Positions 34,521 through 48,044 of a DNA stretch of 64,000 bases are shown in pieces (positions within the stretch are counted from its first letter, which is position 1; the number at the start of each line of letters is the position of its first letter). This DNA is from Hemicentrotus pulcherrimus (lineage: Eukaryota; Echinodermata; Echinoidea; Camarodonta; Strongylocentrotidae). Under the pieces are notes generated by a model. The model was not told where the DNA came from. It did not search any database and saw only the letters and a list, made by a program, of their open reading frames with translations. Both the position numbers and the translations under genes were made by a program. The stretch lies in assembly GCA_003118195.1 (NCBI GenBank), contig BEXV01002009.1, forward strand, positions 6,291 through 70,290. Reading direction: 5' to 3'.

Positions 34521-37500
34521 CCCGGACGTGAAATATACTCACACACTTGAGCATATAATACGCACACTTCCAATCTCATGCTGAGCCGCACACACACACA
34601 CACACAGGAAAAGGCATAATCAATAAATGATGACATAAATGAAGGGTAGGAGAGAGAGACAGAGAGGAGCAGAAGGGCAAAAGCGAATGGGGTAAAATTA
34701 GCATCCATGTAAAACGATGATCTGATCTGCCGCGACATAATAGTTCGATGTCATTTACGGAAATAATCACGGCGACCATTCCTGCCTACCACGTGGGACT
34801 ATCACTAATGTCATTAATCAAAATAATGGCATTAGGGGAGCCAAGAAATGAGGGGGATTCTCAACGATGGATTGGAGTTAATCAAATCCGATGGGAGCGG
34901 AGCGTGTGCGTATTTTCATATCAGCCGATGGCTGGGGCACGACGTTGATTTATTGAATGAGAGGAGAGAATGTCAAAGGATGACAGCAAGAGAGGGAGAG
35001 AAAACTGATAGATGGGGATAAAGGGCGGGTGCAAACTTATTCCTACCTGTTGCCTGTTCGCTCTTTTAACGGGACGCCGCGATGGAAGTAGGGGCGATGG
35101 AGGAAATGGTTGGGCGGATACGGGGAGACCTGTTTTATACACGAGACTTATAGCAAAATGATTGGACATCCTAGCATTTGTATCATAAACCAATAAGCTG
35201 TATGGTTGAAGGCGACGTTGTGATTATCTGACCTTTTACTGTTATTTGTCATCCTTGTTCCGTTTGTTTAAAGGTGATGTATGTAATAATAAATCATGAT
35301 CATCATGAACTCTACATTACATCGGTAGGGACACAAGTAGACTCCATTGTTTAAAATAACTATCCTCAAGTTTGTTCATGAATGAAAGAAAAACTAAATC
35401 ATCATAATCTGTTAATTTTAATTTCCCCCACCATATTCAAATTGAGTCCCCATATATGTATAATGCGAAATTAGAAATTGATATTCGAATCTGTTTCATT
35501 GTTGACTCCAAATTTATGAAAATGGTAGTATAAATTAAATTGACATATTTCAATACAGCATAAACATGTAATTAGATCAAGCCTTTTTCTCAATTTCTTT
35601 ATATATAAATCATATTCAAATTGCTTATATGCATTACAGAAACAGCGGAATTATTATTGCAGCATTATACATCCGAATGTCATACAAATATCATTGTCAT
35701 CATCATTCACTGCATTTGGTTTCTAAAAACCCAACTACAAACGGCCAAAAAAATAAAAATGAGCACAATCTATCAATTGTTAAGATAAAAATCATCTAAT
35801 GGCGACTACTAGTTTATGATGTAAATACATGTTTATGTACATTATATCTCTCTCTCTATATATACATTTTATATCAACTGCTCTGCAATTGAAACGTCAT
35901 CTTTTAAAGCGTAATATTGGAAGTGATTTCTCCGAACGTCATACCTAACTTTTGATAATATCATCGGCTGTAACAAAGAAGATGGTAATGATGTGATTTC
36001 ATTCAGCGAGACGCGATGATTGTCACTTTAGCAAATCAAACACAACATGACCCTTCCAAGATATAATTCTTTGTATAGTCTCGCAGTCCTATAAATACCA
36101 ACCGAGTCCGTTTCCCTTGCTCGTACGTCTACATTATTAGAACGAAATGAGAAAACGGTTATAGGCAAAGGTTGACAAATGCCACTGGTAAGCGAGACCT
36201 TAAGGAGATGAAATATGATATTACGACGAAGATATGTATACATATATATAGTTCAATATTCTACGAAAGGGAAATTAAAATATATGACTTATCACCAAAC
36301 TTATTAAACAAGAAACTTCGAATTAATTTGAGCTGAATTGAAAAGAATTTGAACGGTTCATCGTTTGTTATAGAGGAGATTCTTCGACCATTGTTTTAAG
36401 AAAAAACTTATGAGGTTTTATACCATAATCATATAAAACAATGAAGTGTACAGATGCGTTATAAATTAAGGATATACAAGAAAGAAATGCAAATGAGGAT
36501 TTCAATGGAGTGAAAAATCCAAAGTGTGTAATATATTTTTGCATACAAGAAAAGAAAGTTCAACTCGTAAACTCATTCTGATGCACTCGCCCAACAACTG
36601 AAGAAACAAAATATTGGGTCAATCTCGTCTGCAAACAATGCACTAAAATGTGAAAAATAGCATTAAAGCTCGCCGAGAGGTTAATGCATTACAAACACTG
36701 TTGATATTGATCAAATATGTACAGTGTACACAATTATTTTTTTTTCTCTAAGAAGCAATCAAGTTGGTAGTATATTAAATGATAAAGAATCAAGACGTCT
36801 CACAAATGCCTTTGAAATGAGATGGGACTTTAAAGTTAAGAACTAATTATCAACCCGTGCTATCGACATGATTGTCTGGCCAAGTTAAATACTAGAATAA
36901 GCCCCGCCGAATTCAAAGGGCAATTTTCCGATGGAAGAGCTACGACTAAAGATCATTTCCTCCTAACCTTTGTGTCTCAATACAAAATCATTTAGAAGAC
37001 TTAATATGCAATCTTCAATAGTATTCATAATGATGAGAAGTTATTGATTCTACCGCAGGTACCTTAGCTTATTTTGATTCCTAAACATATTGATGATATT
37101 GCAACCAGAAGAATTGTATTTCATGCAGGAAATGGGTGATATACAAATACGTATGTATAAAACAGCCAAATATAATCAAGGTAATGAGTACGAGAAAAAA
37201 ATGCACCTCATGGTATCACAATCATGACAAAAAGGCGACGTGGTAGGCAATTGCTTGGTTAATTGTTTTCTTTGCTAATTAAAAAAGTCTTTCATATACT
37301 TAAAAGTTCTTGGAAAGCCGTTCTGCAGGTAATTTAATATCAGTCTTGAACGTTCCGTCCACGTTTCGTATAACTCATTAAGAATGTATTTCCCGCCATT
37401 AACAAAACACGGGGGTTACCAAGTAGTTTTCACCAGTGGCCCGTACCATTCTTATTATTGACAGATACATGTACCTTACAACTTTAAATATATATATATA

Positions 37501-38220
37501 TATATATATATTTATTCATGTATGTGTGTGTGTGTGTGTGTGTGAGTAAACATTTTTTTTTCTGGCAAGCAGCAAGAGTTGTCAAGAGCCGTTGTGAGAC
37601 ATCTACATTTAGTAAATTAATTAGAAACTGAGGGGTCACAAACAACGAAGTTCTCTAATCACTTTCCAAATTAGATTTTTGCTTATTATGTTATATTTTC
37701 ACAGACTGGATTTCTTCATCCTAAATATAATCACTGATGAACGCCATTTCACCTTTGTGTTATTTTAAAGTCAAAGTCTGACTTGTATATTATACAAGGG
37801 CGTTGAATTGATGAAGTCTTATATTATCTAACGTGGGTTTGACAGTCGCATGAGACAAAATACCTGGAATCGTTTGAATGGAACACGTAATTTAGAAGGA
37901 AAAAAAAAAAGAACAAGAAATAATTCCTCAAATCAACTTGTGCGCACTTTTTATGATCCCTGGTGGTCGTAACAATATTGTGTCAAGGGTACCAGTTATC
38001 CAATAATATATCCTGAATATGAGTTTTCCCATGCTGGCATCAATGGACCCACTTAAAAGATTGCTGTGGGCATCCTTCCACTTGGTAAATCGGAAGATGA
38101 TGTAGCTCCAGCGTGATCTCATTCCCGACGGTTTCATCGTGGGCGTTGTGATTTTTATTTTTCAAAAAATACTTTTGTGGCGTGCGGTAAATTTTGCATC
38201 ATATTTGCCTTTTCTGGAAG
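34521..38220. other. Intergenic, AT-rich, microsatellites
   Basis: (CA)n at about 34591-34607, (TA)n and (GT)n at about 37490-37545. No gene recognised. Confidence 0.45.
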
Positions 38221-38458
38221 GTTATCAGTCAAAGTGGCTATTTCTCTAGGCGTAATGTTCGCAACAATTCGCAGTTTAGATGGCAACCAATACAATTTTC
38301 CAGACATGAAGGAGAACAGGTCTGCCCATGAACTTTTTCTTTTAAAGTTAGACGTTTGTCATGAATGGACGTGGGAAATGAAAATAAACGTGGTGCACGA
38401 TGATCTAAATTGCATTAAACTTGATGCGATACAAGATAAATGTACACTAAATAGACAG
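38221..38458 (+). CDS. Candidate exon, unassigned
   Basis: A pyrimidine-rich CATATTTGCCTTTTCTGGAAG precedes an open segment (LSVKVAISLGVMFATIRSLD ... CHEWTWEMKINVVHDD) with three Cys, ending AATAGACAG|GTATGA in phase 0. An alternative acceptor is CTATTTCTCTAG at 38249. SINE sequence starts directly after the donor. Composition suggests a beta-rich extracellular segment. Family unknown. Confidence 0.3.
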
Positions 38459-38464
38459 GTATGA

Positions 38465-38760
38465 TAGACTGGTAATATCCTTTGGCAAGACATTAACCTG
38501 CACTTGCTACCCTCGACCCAGGTGTTAAATGGGTACTCGGTAGGATGCAACCGCCATTGTTGGTCAAACAGTTTTTGAGCGTCAAGTAACGTCTGGCTGA
38601 AATGCTCCCCAGGGAGTGGAGATTGTGCACACAGTGTGTACGGGCAAGCACTGAATCCAATGACAGGGGTAATAGTATATTTGTAAAGCGCTTAGAGACA
38701 TTTGTGATAAGCGCTATGTAAAAACTAAATATTATTATTATTATTATTAATATCTGCGAC
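38465..38760 (+). repeat. SINE, body plus tail, with ATT run
   Basis: TAATATCCTTTGGCAAGACA, then ACCCAGGTGTTAAATGGGTA, then a GAGTGGAGATTGTGCACACA segment, then TTTGTAAAGCGCTTAGAGAC and AAGCGCTATGTAAAAACTAA, ending in (ATT)n. It matches the elements at 44625, 62140 and 132. The tRNA head is missing. Confidence 0.75.
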
Positions 38761-38853
38761 CCTCCCAACGGAATTCCGTATTGTTTATGTAACGAAGATG
38801 AGACATCTTCCGTAGATATTAAACAATAGTTCGATAAAATATTGGCTATAAAA

Positions 38854-38895
38854 TATTTCTGAGTTTTCGGGGAATTCCTCAAAAACTCAGAAATA
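38854..38895. repeat. Short hairpin
   Basis: TATTTCTGAGTTTT and AAAAACTCAGAAATA form a stem of at least 14 base pairs around a GAATTC-containing loop. It could be a terminus remnant. Confidence 0.5.
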
Positions 38896-40178
38896 GAATT
38901 ACCAAGTTGGCATAGAAATGCATTTCTTTAAAGTATGATCTGTATACAATATCAAGAAGAGTCTTTGCGAGTTTATTTGATATTGACCAATCAGGGTTTA
39001 TTGAAAAAGTAAATGATTTTTTTTTTTGTTTTTTTTTGTTTGAAGTCCCACTCCTCTCTTCAGGTGACTAACACACCGAATTAAACTAAACACTGAATTA
39101 CAACAAGTAACAATTATATAATTTGTTGCATATAATATAATGTTTTGACAGTAAGAGAATTGCAATGGTATTGGCAAATATACTCTCCGTAGGTCACTTA
39201 GTACTTCTCATGTGAACACGATATGTGGTTGAAGTATGAAAGAAACGGGGAAAGCATTGATATCATAATATACAGGACAAAGCCGATAAAACCTTCAAAG
39301 CTATCGCTCGGCAAAATCGATGGTTTGTGAAAAAAATCTGGATATTATCATACCCATATCATATTGCACAGCTCGAGAGTCCTCTTTTGATGTACTTGTA
39401 GAGATGTATACCTTACATTGTTGTTATTGTTATGTTTATAATATGTCCTTTTTGCAATATTCAGTGATGATAGTTATTTGATATCTGAACTCATGCCATT
39501 TTATCATGTATACTTGATTTGAATGTTATTTTGTACCCAAGACAGGTGTAAGACTTGGACTGTTTGTTCTTGGTTTTTTGATATGGTTTGATTTGATTTC
39601 AATAAATCCTTTATAAAGATATCCGTCGCACAGTCTTAAAATACAAATTCCACGTACATGCCCAAGCCCAAGAGAACAATAGGTGGAATAAAACATGGTA
39701 AATACAAGTCAATCATTTGTTTGCCTTGGTTCACGAAAAAGGGAACAAATACGATACTCTCCCCAGGGAAACCATATTAGATTAAGTGTGATTTATTTCC
39801 ACATTCCCCAAGCTTGAATACGGATTAATTTTTAATCCGGGACGCATTCGATGTCCCCGTTAATTAAGAAAACTCGGAGGCCTGGATCCAGGGACTGCTG
39901 TCGCTTTGCGAGAAATTGACAACTACCAATAACAATTACAACTACACAACAACAGCCAGGAGTGGACAAACTAACGATAATATCAAAGCATCCAGAAATG
40001 TAAGGAATCTCCTGTCTCGTTCTAATATGGAGTAAAGATTTGGAGTAAGCTCATTGGCTTATCTGCATGTTATACCCAATATATTGAGCCTTGATAAGTT
40101 GTAAGCTGAAGCAAGTAAATAACTGCGTTAGGGGAAAAATGCTAAAACTAGGATTTAGAAATGGGGTGAAAAAGGGTG
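38896..40178. other. Intergenic, no gene seen
   Basis: AT-rich; a T-run at about 39019-39040. Nothing recognised. Confidence 0.45.
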
Positions 40179-40573
40179 TTAAAGCTAAACTTGAGTACTG
40201 GTAATGCGATTGCATTGTGAAAGAAAAGGTGTGGAAAGGATCAGAAGCAGTTGATCATGTAGCATGTAAGTATTGGTGTGCACTGCAAGGGTCTGGAGTC
40301 ATCAAAATCATGATAAATTTGACCGGGTCTTGGTAAAGTAACAAGCACTGTACACAGAAACCTATATATGGGACAACACACATGGTGTCGGGGTTGGTAC
40401 TACCTTGATTTCCTTGTCTTTCTATGTTCATTACTCAGCCAGTCTACATTTTCTTCCAAAATTGTTTGGCACATGTTATTTATTTGTAATCTTGAACATT
40501 CAGTGTAAGTTTCGTATGATTCTATGAAAATTAATTTTCATTTTTTTACCAGTACAGGAGTTTCTCTGTAAAG
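40179..40573. mobile_element. 395-bp TIR element, copy 2
   Basis: Same family and orientation as 8444-8837. The ends are diverged inverted repeats (TTAAAGCTAAACTTGAGTAC at the left; TACAGGAGTTTCTCTGTAAA at the right). The interior aligns nearly without gaps to copy 1, for example GAAAGAAAAGGTGTGGAAAG and TATATATGGGACAACACACA. Confidence 0.75.
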
Positions 40574-42039
40574 ACGGTGAAGCTTGCACGGGTGAGAGTG
40601 AATGCCGATTTTACCCATCTTCCCGTAATTCCAGGGCGTGGATAATTGATCCGTGGCTTGCGTACATCCGCTATCCTTTTCAGGTTTGTCTTATCCCACC
40701 ACTACCACCATATAAAGTAAATAAGCCACTTTGAAGATACTTCATGCGCATAGAAGTTTTACAATCATTCATTTATGCACCGACTGTATGTTTTACCTTA
40801 AAGAGGGAGAGCATTCTTTTAAGCAGGGCAGAGCGTTTTAAGTAGCACCTCCATACCTATGTACAAGTGCTCAACCCTAAATTGTCTTTGGAAAAGAAGA
40901 TTTGCCATGAAACTACTGCACCGCTTTTTATGCTAGACGTATAATCATTTTAAAGTGGACACATTTTAAGACCACTTTTGTCATGATTCATTTAGTATTG
41001 ACAATTCGTATCAATAATGTACGCTAGGCTGATTCTAACCATGGAGGATGATGCCAATGTCAAAACCGAAACGGAGCATGAAGAATGGCAAAGGAGATTC
41101 ATAGAAAACATCCTCGTAAATTCAGACTCCGGAGCATCTTTATCACCCCAAGTTATTTATCGTAAACATCGAAATACTCGAGAACTATTTACTCGCGTGT
41201 CTGACGTTATAACTCCTGTCGTTTTTTTGCGAAGTGAGAAGTTGATACAACATTTTTAGACCAGTTTGATTGTGGACACATGTTCATCTTGTTTTCACTT
41301 GTAAATGGTAACATTTATTGAATTCCTCTGATAATCGGTATTACCTTTGTCGCCGGATTTCTTTAACCGCGAAGGTCATGTACTTGTTAACCTTAATATG
41401 CAATGCTATTTACGATATTTTTAAATATGGGAAGATACGAGACTGTTTTCTTGGCAAGCCCTATATTTTTTTTTCAAAACTTTTACATTTTGTCCTCATA
41501 ATGTTTGTTGACATGTTATCTACATGCACATTTACATCCATTTTTGAATGACATGAATACATCGTTTCCGTTTGTAGGGTTTGTCTTGAACTTCCAGAGT
41601 CATACTAGATATTATTTCTAAAATCCTAAAAATAAGTTCCTAGTCAACGTTTCAATAATATTAGTGATTTATATTCTCAAATGATTTATCTCTTTGAAGA
41701 TGACCTCAGGCATAAACGTGCAGATCTCAATGTTCTTCAGATAACATTTTCTGTCATGTGATGACAGGGGTCGTGACTGCAAAGCTGAAACAAAAGAACG
41801 ATTGTAATTGTATCAGTGGGTAGTATTTTGTTATAACCAATTAACGTGGTTCCGTTTCATTCATAGGTCTTGGCAATTGCACAGCTCCTCAGTATTCATT
41901 TGTTGGAAGAAGGAATCTCCTCTTCCGACGTACGGTTTATATTTCAGTGACAATGCAGTTTTGATTTTGGTGATAAATCACCAAGTGATCAGCGACTGAC
42001 TTTAATAAATGACATTCAGGTAAATCAAACCTCATAATT
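40574..42039. other. Unassigned; open frame at 41041-41259
   Basis: A plus frame with ATG at 41041 (MEDDANVKTETEHEEWQRRF) runs 72 codons to TAG at 41257-41259 and is protein-like, but I see no promoter or clear splice acceptor. A short TGACAATGCAG...GACATTCAG|GTAAAT segment at about 41949-42019 has good splice signals but little open frame. Confidence 0.25.
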
Positions 42040-42230
42040 TCTAACAGCTCCTTCACCTGCCACCGTGTTCACATGCTTTACAGCGCCTTCACCTGTCCCC
42101 GTGTTCACATAACTTTCTAACAGCTTCTTCACCTGACCCCGTGTTCACATAACTTTCTAACAGCTCCTTCACCTGCCCGCATGTTCACATGCTTGACAGG
42201 TCCTTCACCTGCTCCCGTGTTCACATGCTT
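42040..42230 (+). repeat. Minisatellite, five units of about 37-40 bp, each with CACCTG
   Basis: The unit is approximately ACAGCTCCTTCACCTG then CCCCGTGTTCACATGCTTT. Every unit keeps the CACCTG E-box and GTTCACAT (one unit reads GCATGTTCACAT). Units differ by substitutions and by an ATAACTTTCT variant at two joints. Confidence 0.85.
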
Positions 42231-43387
42231 TAGCGGACAGGTGGAATGCAAGTGTTATAGAAAGAAAACAGAGCTATAAATCTCCCTGCATTCCGTTGTG
42301 GCAAAGTGATCGCACGTGCCACATGTCCAAGTCCAATATTTCTGTTGACGGTCCTGCATATGCTACACTGGTTCAGATCTTCTGTTATTAGCACACATCT
42401 ATCCACACATACATCACACTTTTTATTTTCTTAGTAATTTTGTTTTAATCCTCCAAATGTTTTATACAAACAAAAACAAACAATTAAATGAAACAAATAA
42501 ACGTTTTCAATATTAATTGCAATAAAAAACTTATTCGCAGTATAATAACTTTACAGAAAAGTACACGTATGAGAACCTAAACATAATTGATTAATTATTA
42601 TTAAAAAAAAATAAAAAAATAGGGAGGTTATTTTACTGGTACAATGCGTGCTCCTCCCTGCCCCCTCCCTCACACAAACACACACACACGCCCACACACA
42701 CATAGATTATACTTATCAATTTGTCATCAACACACGCGCACTGAAACACACACACACACAAACACGTACATATAACCATATCAGGTAAATATAGATCGGT
42801 TAATATCAACTTATTGGCGTCTTTTAGGAAACTAGAATGAGCCGATTCTGAAATACATTATGGGAAGTTTATGAAATTAATGTTATATGTTTAATATATA
42901 TATATATATATATATGACAATTACTCCTCCGTGCAAAAATGTCATACTCTAGCCGATTCCCGACCCATGGAGCTAATACTAGACCATACCCTAAAACCAA
43001 ACTGCAACCCCAAACCTACCACCTATCTTTGACAAAATATAGCCGGGAGGACTTGATGTTAAAGCAAATATTAGAGCGCCACTATTTCAGCATAACAAGT
43101 TACGTTTCCGATTAAGTCGCTTTAAGAGACAGATAGAAATATCTAACATTTCTTACACAAAAATAAATAATAATAATTGAGTTCTTTAAATCGTCTCTCG
43201 TACTTCCTCCATAGATACCCCTCTCATTAAGGGTTAAAACTAAATTGTTTGGAAGGAGCCATTAGGAAGACGTAGGAGTACTAATGAAGTTGTTTCAGCT
43301 AGAGCTCGGTCAATCACGACAGATGGCAACTGGTAATATTTATTGTGATTGACAAACGAGTTTTTCAGCATTGATCAACATCTTCAG
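42231..43387. other. Intergenic; CA and TA microsatellites
   Basis: CA-rich at 42675-42765 and (TA)n at 42893-42916. Confidence 0.5.
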
Positions 43388-43780
43388 AAGAGAGTTTGCG
43401 ATTGCCTAGTGATGTCGGCATCCCCCACCCGGCGCAGCAGGAAAACAACGTGCACTACTGGCCATTCTAAAGTGCACATCGTTATGACGTCACTTCAGAA
43501 TCTTACCAAGCCGGTCTCTATTCGATTAATTGGGTTAGAACGCAATGACAATATGATGAAAATAGCACAACGCAAACCCAGCTATATTTATTTTATTACA
43601 TGGAGTGTTGAAAATGATTTTGCATTTCAATCTCTTTTCTCGAATCCTAAATGTATCTTTAAAAAGAAAAAAATTACCATACAGATCTTACGGTTCAGAG
43701 CTAAGTATGTCTGGAAAACCCACTTTTGGAAAAACAAGTCTCCCAAAGTGATGGCTAGATTTAATCGAATATCAACGTGG
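43388..43780 (+). CDS. Candidate 131-codon exon, unassigned
   Basis: An open segment of exactly 393 bases between CAACATCTTCAG and ACGTGG|GTAAGG, phase 0 at both ends. It starts KRVCDCLVMSASP, has Cys in the N-terminal third and at PKC, an NLT glycosylation site, and a strongly basic aromatic C-terminal part (RFRAKYVWKTHFWKNKS). No recognised motif. The upstream boundary is uncertain because CAG also occurs at 43368. Confidence 0.3.
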
Positions 43781-44624
43781 GTAAGGTGATGCAAATAATA
43801 TTTCTGAATATCCGGACAATTTCCAAGGTTATCTTATTGAGAAAATCGGTGTGTACCGGCTTCTCAAGTGGGCGGAGCACCTTGCTTTCAATAGTCCGCC
43901 GTCGCGACATGGTACTGGTAGGATTCACTGTCTTAGTTATGTCTTTGGGAGCTTTGCCATTTTAATCACCTTTGATCACTCAATCAAAATTATAAGCCAC
44001 CAAGTAAATTACGGATATAATCAGTCACCGAAATATAATTGAATACATGTTGAATGATTACTGTATATAATATTTTTTCCATGTCATTATCGAATGGGGA
44101 GGCCCAAGAACGAATTAATCACTGCACCTATTCTTCAAAATAATAGTAAAGTAATAACAGAGAGGATGATAAAAATATTAATGAGGTACTCCAGCCACGT
44201 TCAAATAACATATTAAATAAACCAACAAATAGAAAAGTCTTTATTTGTATATCTAGATCAATCTTACCGGTATTTACTTTCTTAAATCCATGAAGGGTAA
44301 CTTTTTTTCTAGTGACAAAGACTGGAACAACAAGGCCCATTCTCATTCTCTAGGCAATAACAGGGGTAAGGAGTGATAAGTGGGAAAAATTGCTGTTCAA
44401 AAGTTTGGTTATTCAGCTTGTATACCCTTTTACACACCATAATAGGTATGATGTGGGGTTACGTAGACCGATAGTAACCGACAACAACAATATAAGTCTC
44501 ATGACCGGGTAAGAAACCTCCGAGACCGAAATATCGGACTCGAGATCAATCGCAGGTACTACTGTACTATATATTCTGCATTTCCCAGAGAAATTGTCTA
44601 TTCCCAAATCAAATTTTGGAGGTT
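43781..44624. other. Intergenic or intronic, no gene seen
   Basis: A SINE-like tail motif (GCGGAGCACCTTGC) lies at about 43873; otherwise nothing. Confidence 0.35.
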
Positions 44625-44885
44625 TCGTGGTCCAGTGGATTGGCCGTGGGACTGTGGATACCATGATTTGCAGTTCGATTCCTGCCGCTGCACTAATATC
44701 CTTTGGCAAACAGTATTCGACATTTGTAACTTTCCACCCATGTGTTCAATGGGTACTAGTAGGTGGGAACTCCTTGGATGCTGTGAGGACGGAGATCGAG
44801 AGTCTAGCATGAGCTTGGTTTATATTAAAGCGTCTTGAGAAGCTTGCGCGGTGGACATGTGCGGTTTCAAATACTAATATAATTC
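44625..44885 (+). repeat. SINE with tRNA-like head, body and tail
   Basis: The most complete SINE in the window. A-box-like TGGTCCAGTGG (about 44628-44638) and B-box-like GCAGTTCGATTCC (about 44671-44683) precede TAATATCCTTTGGCAAACAG, CACCCATGTGTTCAATGGGT and a tail with AAAGCGTCTTGAGAAGCTTG. It carries no long gene-like frame. Confidence 0.75.
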
Positions 44886-46139
44886 ATCGACTATTCCAGC
44901 TATTTGTTATCTGGATTAATGCGTATATACGCCCCTGTTTAAAGAGACACTATTGAATTATCCTGTACAACTATTAATCAGCTTGCTGCCTCCAGACTAT
45001 AGGACTACTAATGATGTGATAGCTCTTTGGTTATTTTTGTAAACAGGATATTCTGTATTAAGGGGGAAAATTCAAAATGTAATGAACGGAGAGAAAAATA
45101 CATAAACACTTCAAAATCATTAGAGGATTTTCCCTTCTGCGTCAATATTTACCCCCGGTAAGAAGTGCTTAAAATGAAATGAGGCTTTTTGCTTGCGTCA
45201 CAATGCGAGCAAATACTTAACAATAACCCAAGCTTTCAGAGCTAATTTTCATTAATAAAGTTATTACTGCGAATCGCACCGTCGTTATGTGGCTGACAAA
45301 AGTGCCCGTATTCCGCAAACAAGAGCAAGTTCTGTCTTCATTAATACCCCCACTGACGTTCGGCAATGGGGGCAGTCACCTTTTAGAATTTGCCTTAGAT
45401 TGGGGATCGATTCGAATTAATCGATAGCACACACGTAGTTGATTTTGCCACCAACTTCATTACAAGCATGTGTTCATTCGCCGCGTTTAGACTGCACAAA
45501 TAGCTACAAAGGAACGCGGCGGAAGATAAAGATCGGAGGAGGAGTTCTGGAATTGCGAGGTGAAATGAGGGGAGTGACGTAGACAGAAAATTGAAACAAT
45601 TTAGATTAAGATGCAAAGGCAACGTTGAAGTCCGTTTGACTTTCGTTTATTTACATCGCGATTTCGCCTGCGTCTGCGTGGATGGAACCATGTCGTCTGC
45701 GAAGGGTGCTGGCTCCCACTTTTGTTCACCTGCGAGGACTGTGACGTCAACGCTGCTCTTTTGTTTATCGAAAGTAAAGACAATCACAGCAATTCATTCG
45801 TTTAATGATTATAGATTGCCGAAACAGAGGGCTTTCATTTTGTGTGTCAAGATGTATTCAGAATAGCACAAAATCGAAGGGACTTTCGTCAATGAGAGAT
45901 ATTTATCACAAGTGACGTGGTTCATTACGTATGCACTAATATGACATGTTTCACTAATTGAATATGGGTATAATTCGTTTGCCTCCCCTACCCCCTCTCT
46001 CTTTCTCTCTCTCTGCATCAAGCTATTTTCGATAGTGCACTAGGTAGAAGATGTATTTATTATGCCTGAATCAGTGAGAAACACTCACGTGCCTTTCAGT
46101 AAAGATAAAGAGAGATGGAAAATGAGTCGTTGTGCTATT
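44886..46139. other. Unassigned; CpG-rich patch at 45480-45780
   Basis: The patch has a plus frame (MSSAKGAGSHFCSPARTVTS) reaching a donor-like AAA|GTAAAG, and a TGACGTCA at 45740-45747. It could be a first exon or promoter. Nothing else recognised. Confidence 0.25.
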
Positions 46140-46310
46140 TCAGTGCATTTTAAAAACAGTTGCCTCCCTAGACCCAGGTGTATTAAACGGGTACCTACTA
46201 AGAAATAGTTAATATTTGAAGGGTAGTCCAGCAAGGACTGGGTTTTAAAACAATATATTTATCACTGGTGGCGGCGCGATAGCTCAGTGGTAGAGCGGTA
46301 GCCACAGATA
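46140..46310 (+). repeat. Two SINE fragments: body, then a separate tRNA-like head
   Basis: A body motif (CCCAGGTGTATTAAACGGGT) lies at about 46174. A head (GCGCGATAGCTCAGTGGTAG, A box) lies at about 46275-46294. The body precedes the head, so they are pieces of different copies. Confidence 0.6.
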
Positions 46311-48044
46311 GAACTTAACCCTCCCTGCCATGGGCGACGAATCAGGCGCTAGAACTGAAAATTTGAACCATATAATCGGAATTAGAATTCATAAATTTTT
46401 CATCCTAAAAACCGAACATGCATCTTAATAGTGTTGTTTTATTTCACAAGGACGATTTTCTATGCCCAGAATGCAAATGAACAGTACTTTAAGTGAAAAC
46501 CTAAACATTTAAATGTGTAATTCTAACAATTTTTTACAAATAATCGAGGGAGTAAAAGCCGTCGGTTTATTCAATATTAAATGCAAGCGTGAAGCTCTTT
46601 TAGTAGACAGGCAAAACATACCATCAAACCATCAAGACTGCCACTGAAGTTATTGGGAGTTGGAAATTGATACTATATTGAGCGCCATATTATAGTGACG
46701 GTATTTTGAGCACCAAACAATGACCTGAAAATATCAATTTTTCAATTGTCCATACAAAAATACTTTCTAACGCTGGGGGGAAAGCATGAAGGGATGATTT
46801 TTCATTGCTATGGTGGTATGCCGACAATTCTTGCTAAAGGTATGAATTTCAATGTCTTGACAATCAAATTTATTGAAATACGTTAGGACACGGTTTGCTG
46901 ATAATTTCTTGTGGGCGGACGGCAATATTAAACTTGATTCCAAGCATGTTTCCTCTTACTTGCCTCGAGGCCAAGAAACTGTAACGTCGGGTGTCGTGTG
47001 TAACTATAACTTTAATTGTTAACTGCATTTGAAGTTCCATTTTCATGATCACCTCCCGGCGCGGCTGAGAGAAAACGAAACGGGATATAAATAATCACTC
47101 ACTTCTTTTTCTTCTCCGAGGCCCCTTTTTTTTCTTCTCGTTATTACATATCTTTATTAATATTTGAAACTGCTTTGCTCTATTCCTTCCTTCCTCTTGT
47201 TGTAAACATAGCCTAGGATATCACACAATTCAATAGTCATTTATTTTTAGAAGGAAGTTACAGAAAGCCAATAGCAGGGTATTGATCCGGTTAAAGAGCG
47301 CGCCCCCAGTGTCTGGTAACATTGTAATGTCGTCACGCGCTCGGAGCGAACCAGCTGACCGTCTGCCAGCCATAAGAAGGGGCTCGGGAAATGTTTACGT
47401 AAACAGGTCTCGAAATCAAGTCATATCACAAGGGTGGGTATTTGAGCATGCGCATGCCAGAGGCTTCGAGGATGCTTTTCGTACCAAAAACAAAGACGTT
47501 CACATCAGTTCTGCCTGTTTATTTGAAACTGTTTTGTCCATCTTCTTCTAATATACGTGTTTACAAATGTTTTCCAAATTGTGCACGTTTCTATCCCTAT
47601 ACTCGGATTAGCCATTTCATTTACCTGCTTTGCATATAGGCATCTCTACTGATCGAATCAATTGTGCATACACTAGTTGTTGCTATATCAGACAAGACCC
47701 AGCTATGCATCAAATAAATAAATAGGTCTAATCAGTTAAAGAGAGATGGTAGTCAGTTTCCATATGCAGAAGGTCATAATTCGCTGACCCCAGCTTATAC
47801 CATCAATGGATGTAGAAGTCTCGCACACATTGTGACCGTGGTCCCATTACGAAATATCGCTGGTCTCGGATAAGGGAAATGCAAGATAATGACTTTTACG
47901 TATGGGGCGATTGGTAGAATATGATGCAGTGCAGTACATAATGCATATTGGTCATAAATATGAAGGCTAATCCTGGTGATTGACAACACGTGTTTTGGGT
48001 AAAAATCCGAATGGTGTCGAATTCCCCATGAGCCCCCAGTACAA
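46311..48044. other. Intergenic or intronic; weak frame at 47282-47551
   Basis: A GC-richer plus frame (RSEPADRLPAIRRGSGNVYV) without clear junctions. No family recognised. Confidence 0.25.

Noticed and set aside
40563..40688. Exon with several Cys (KDGEACTGESECRFYP)
   Set aside because: The acceptor and first codons belong to the TIR of the 40179 element; kept only as a finding.
44594..44838. Open frames of about 70 codons on both strands
   Set aside because: They lie within a tRNA-derived SINE.
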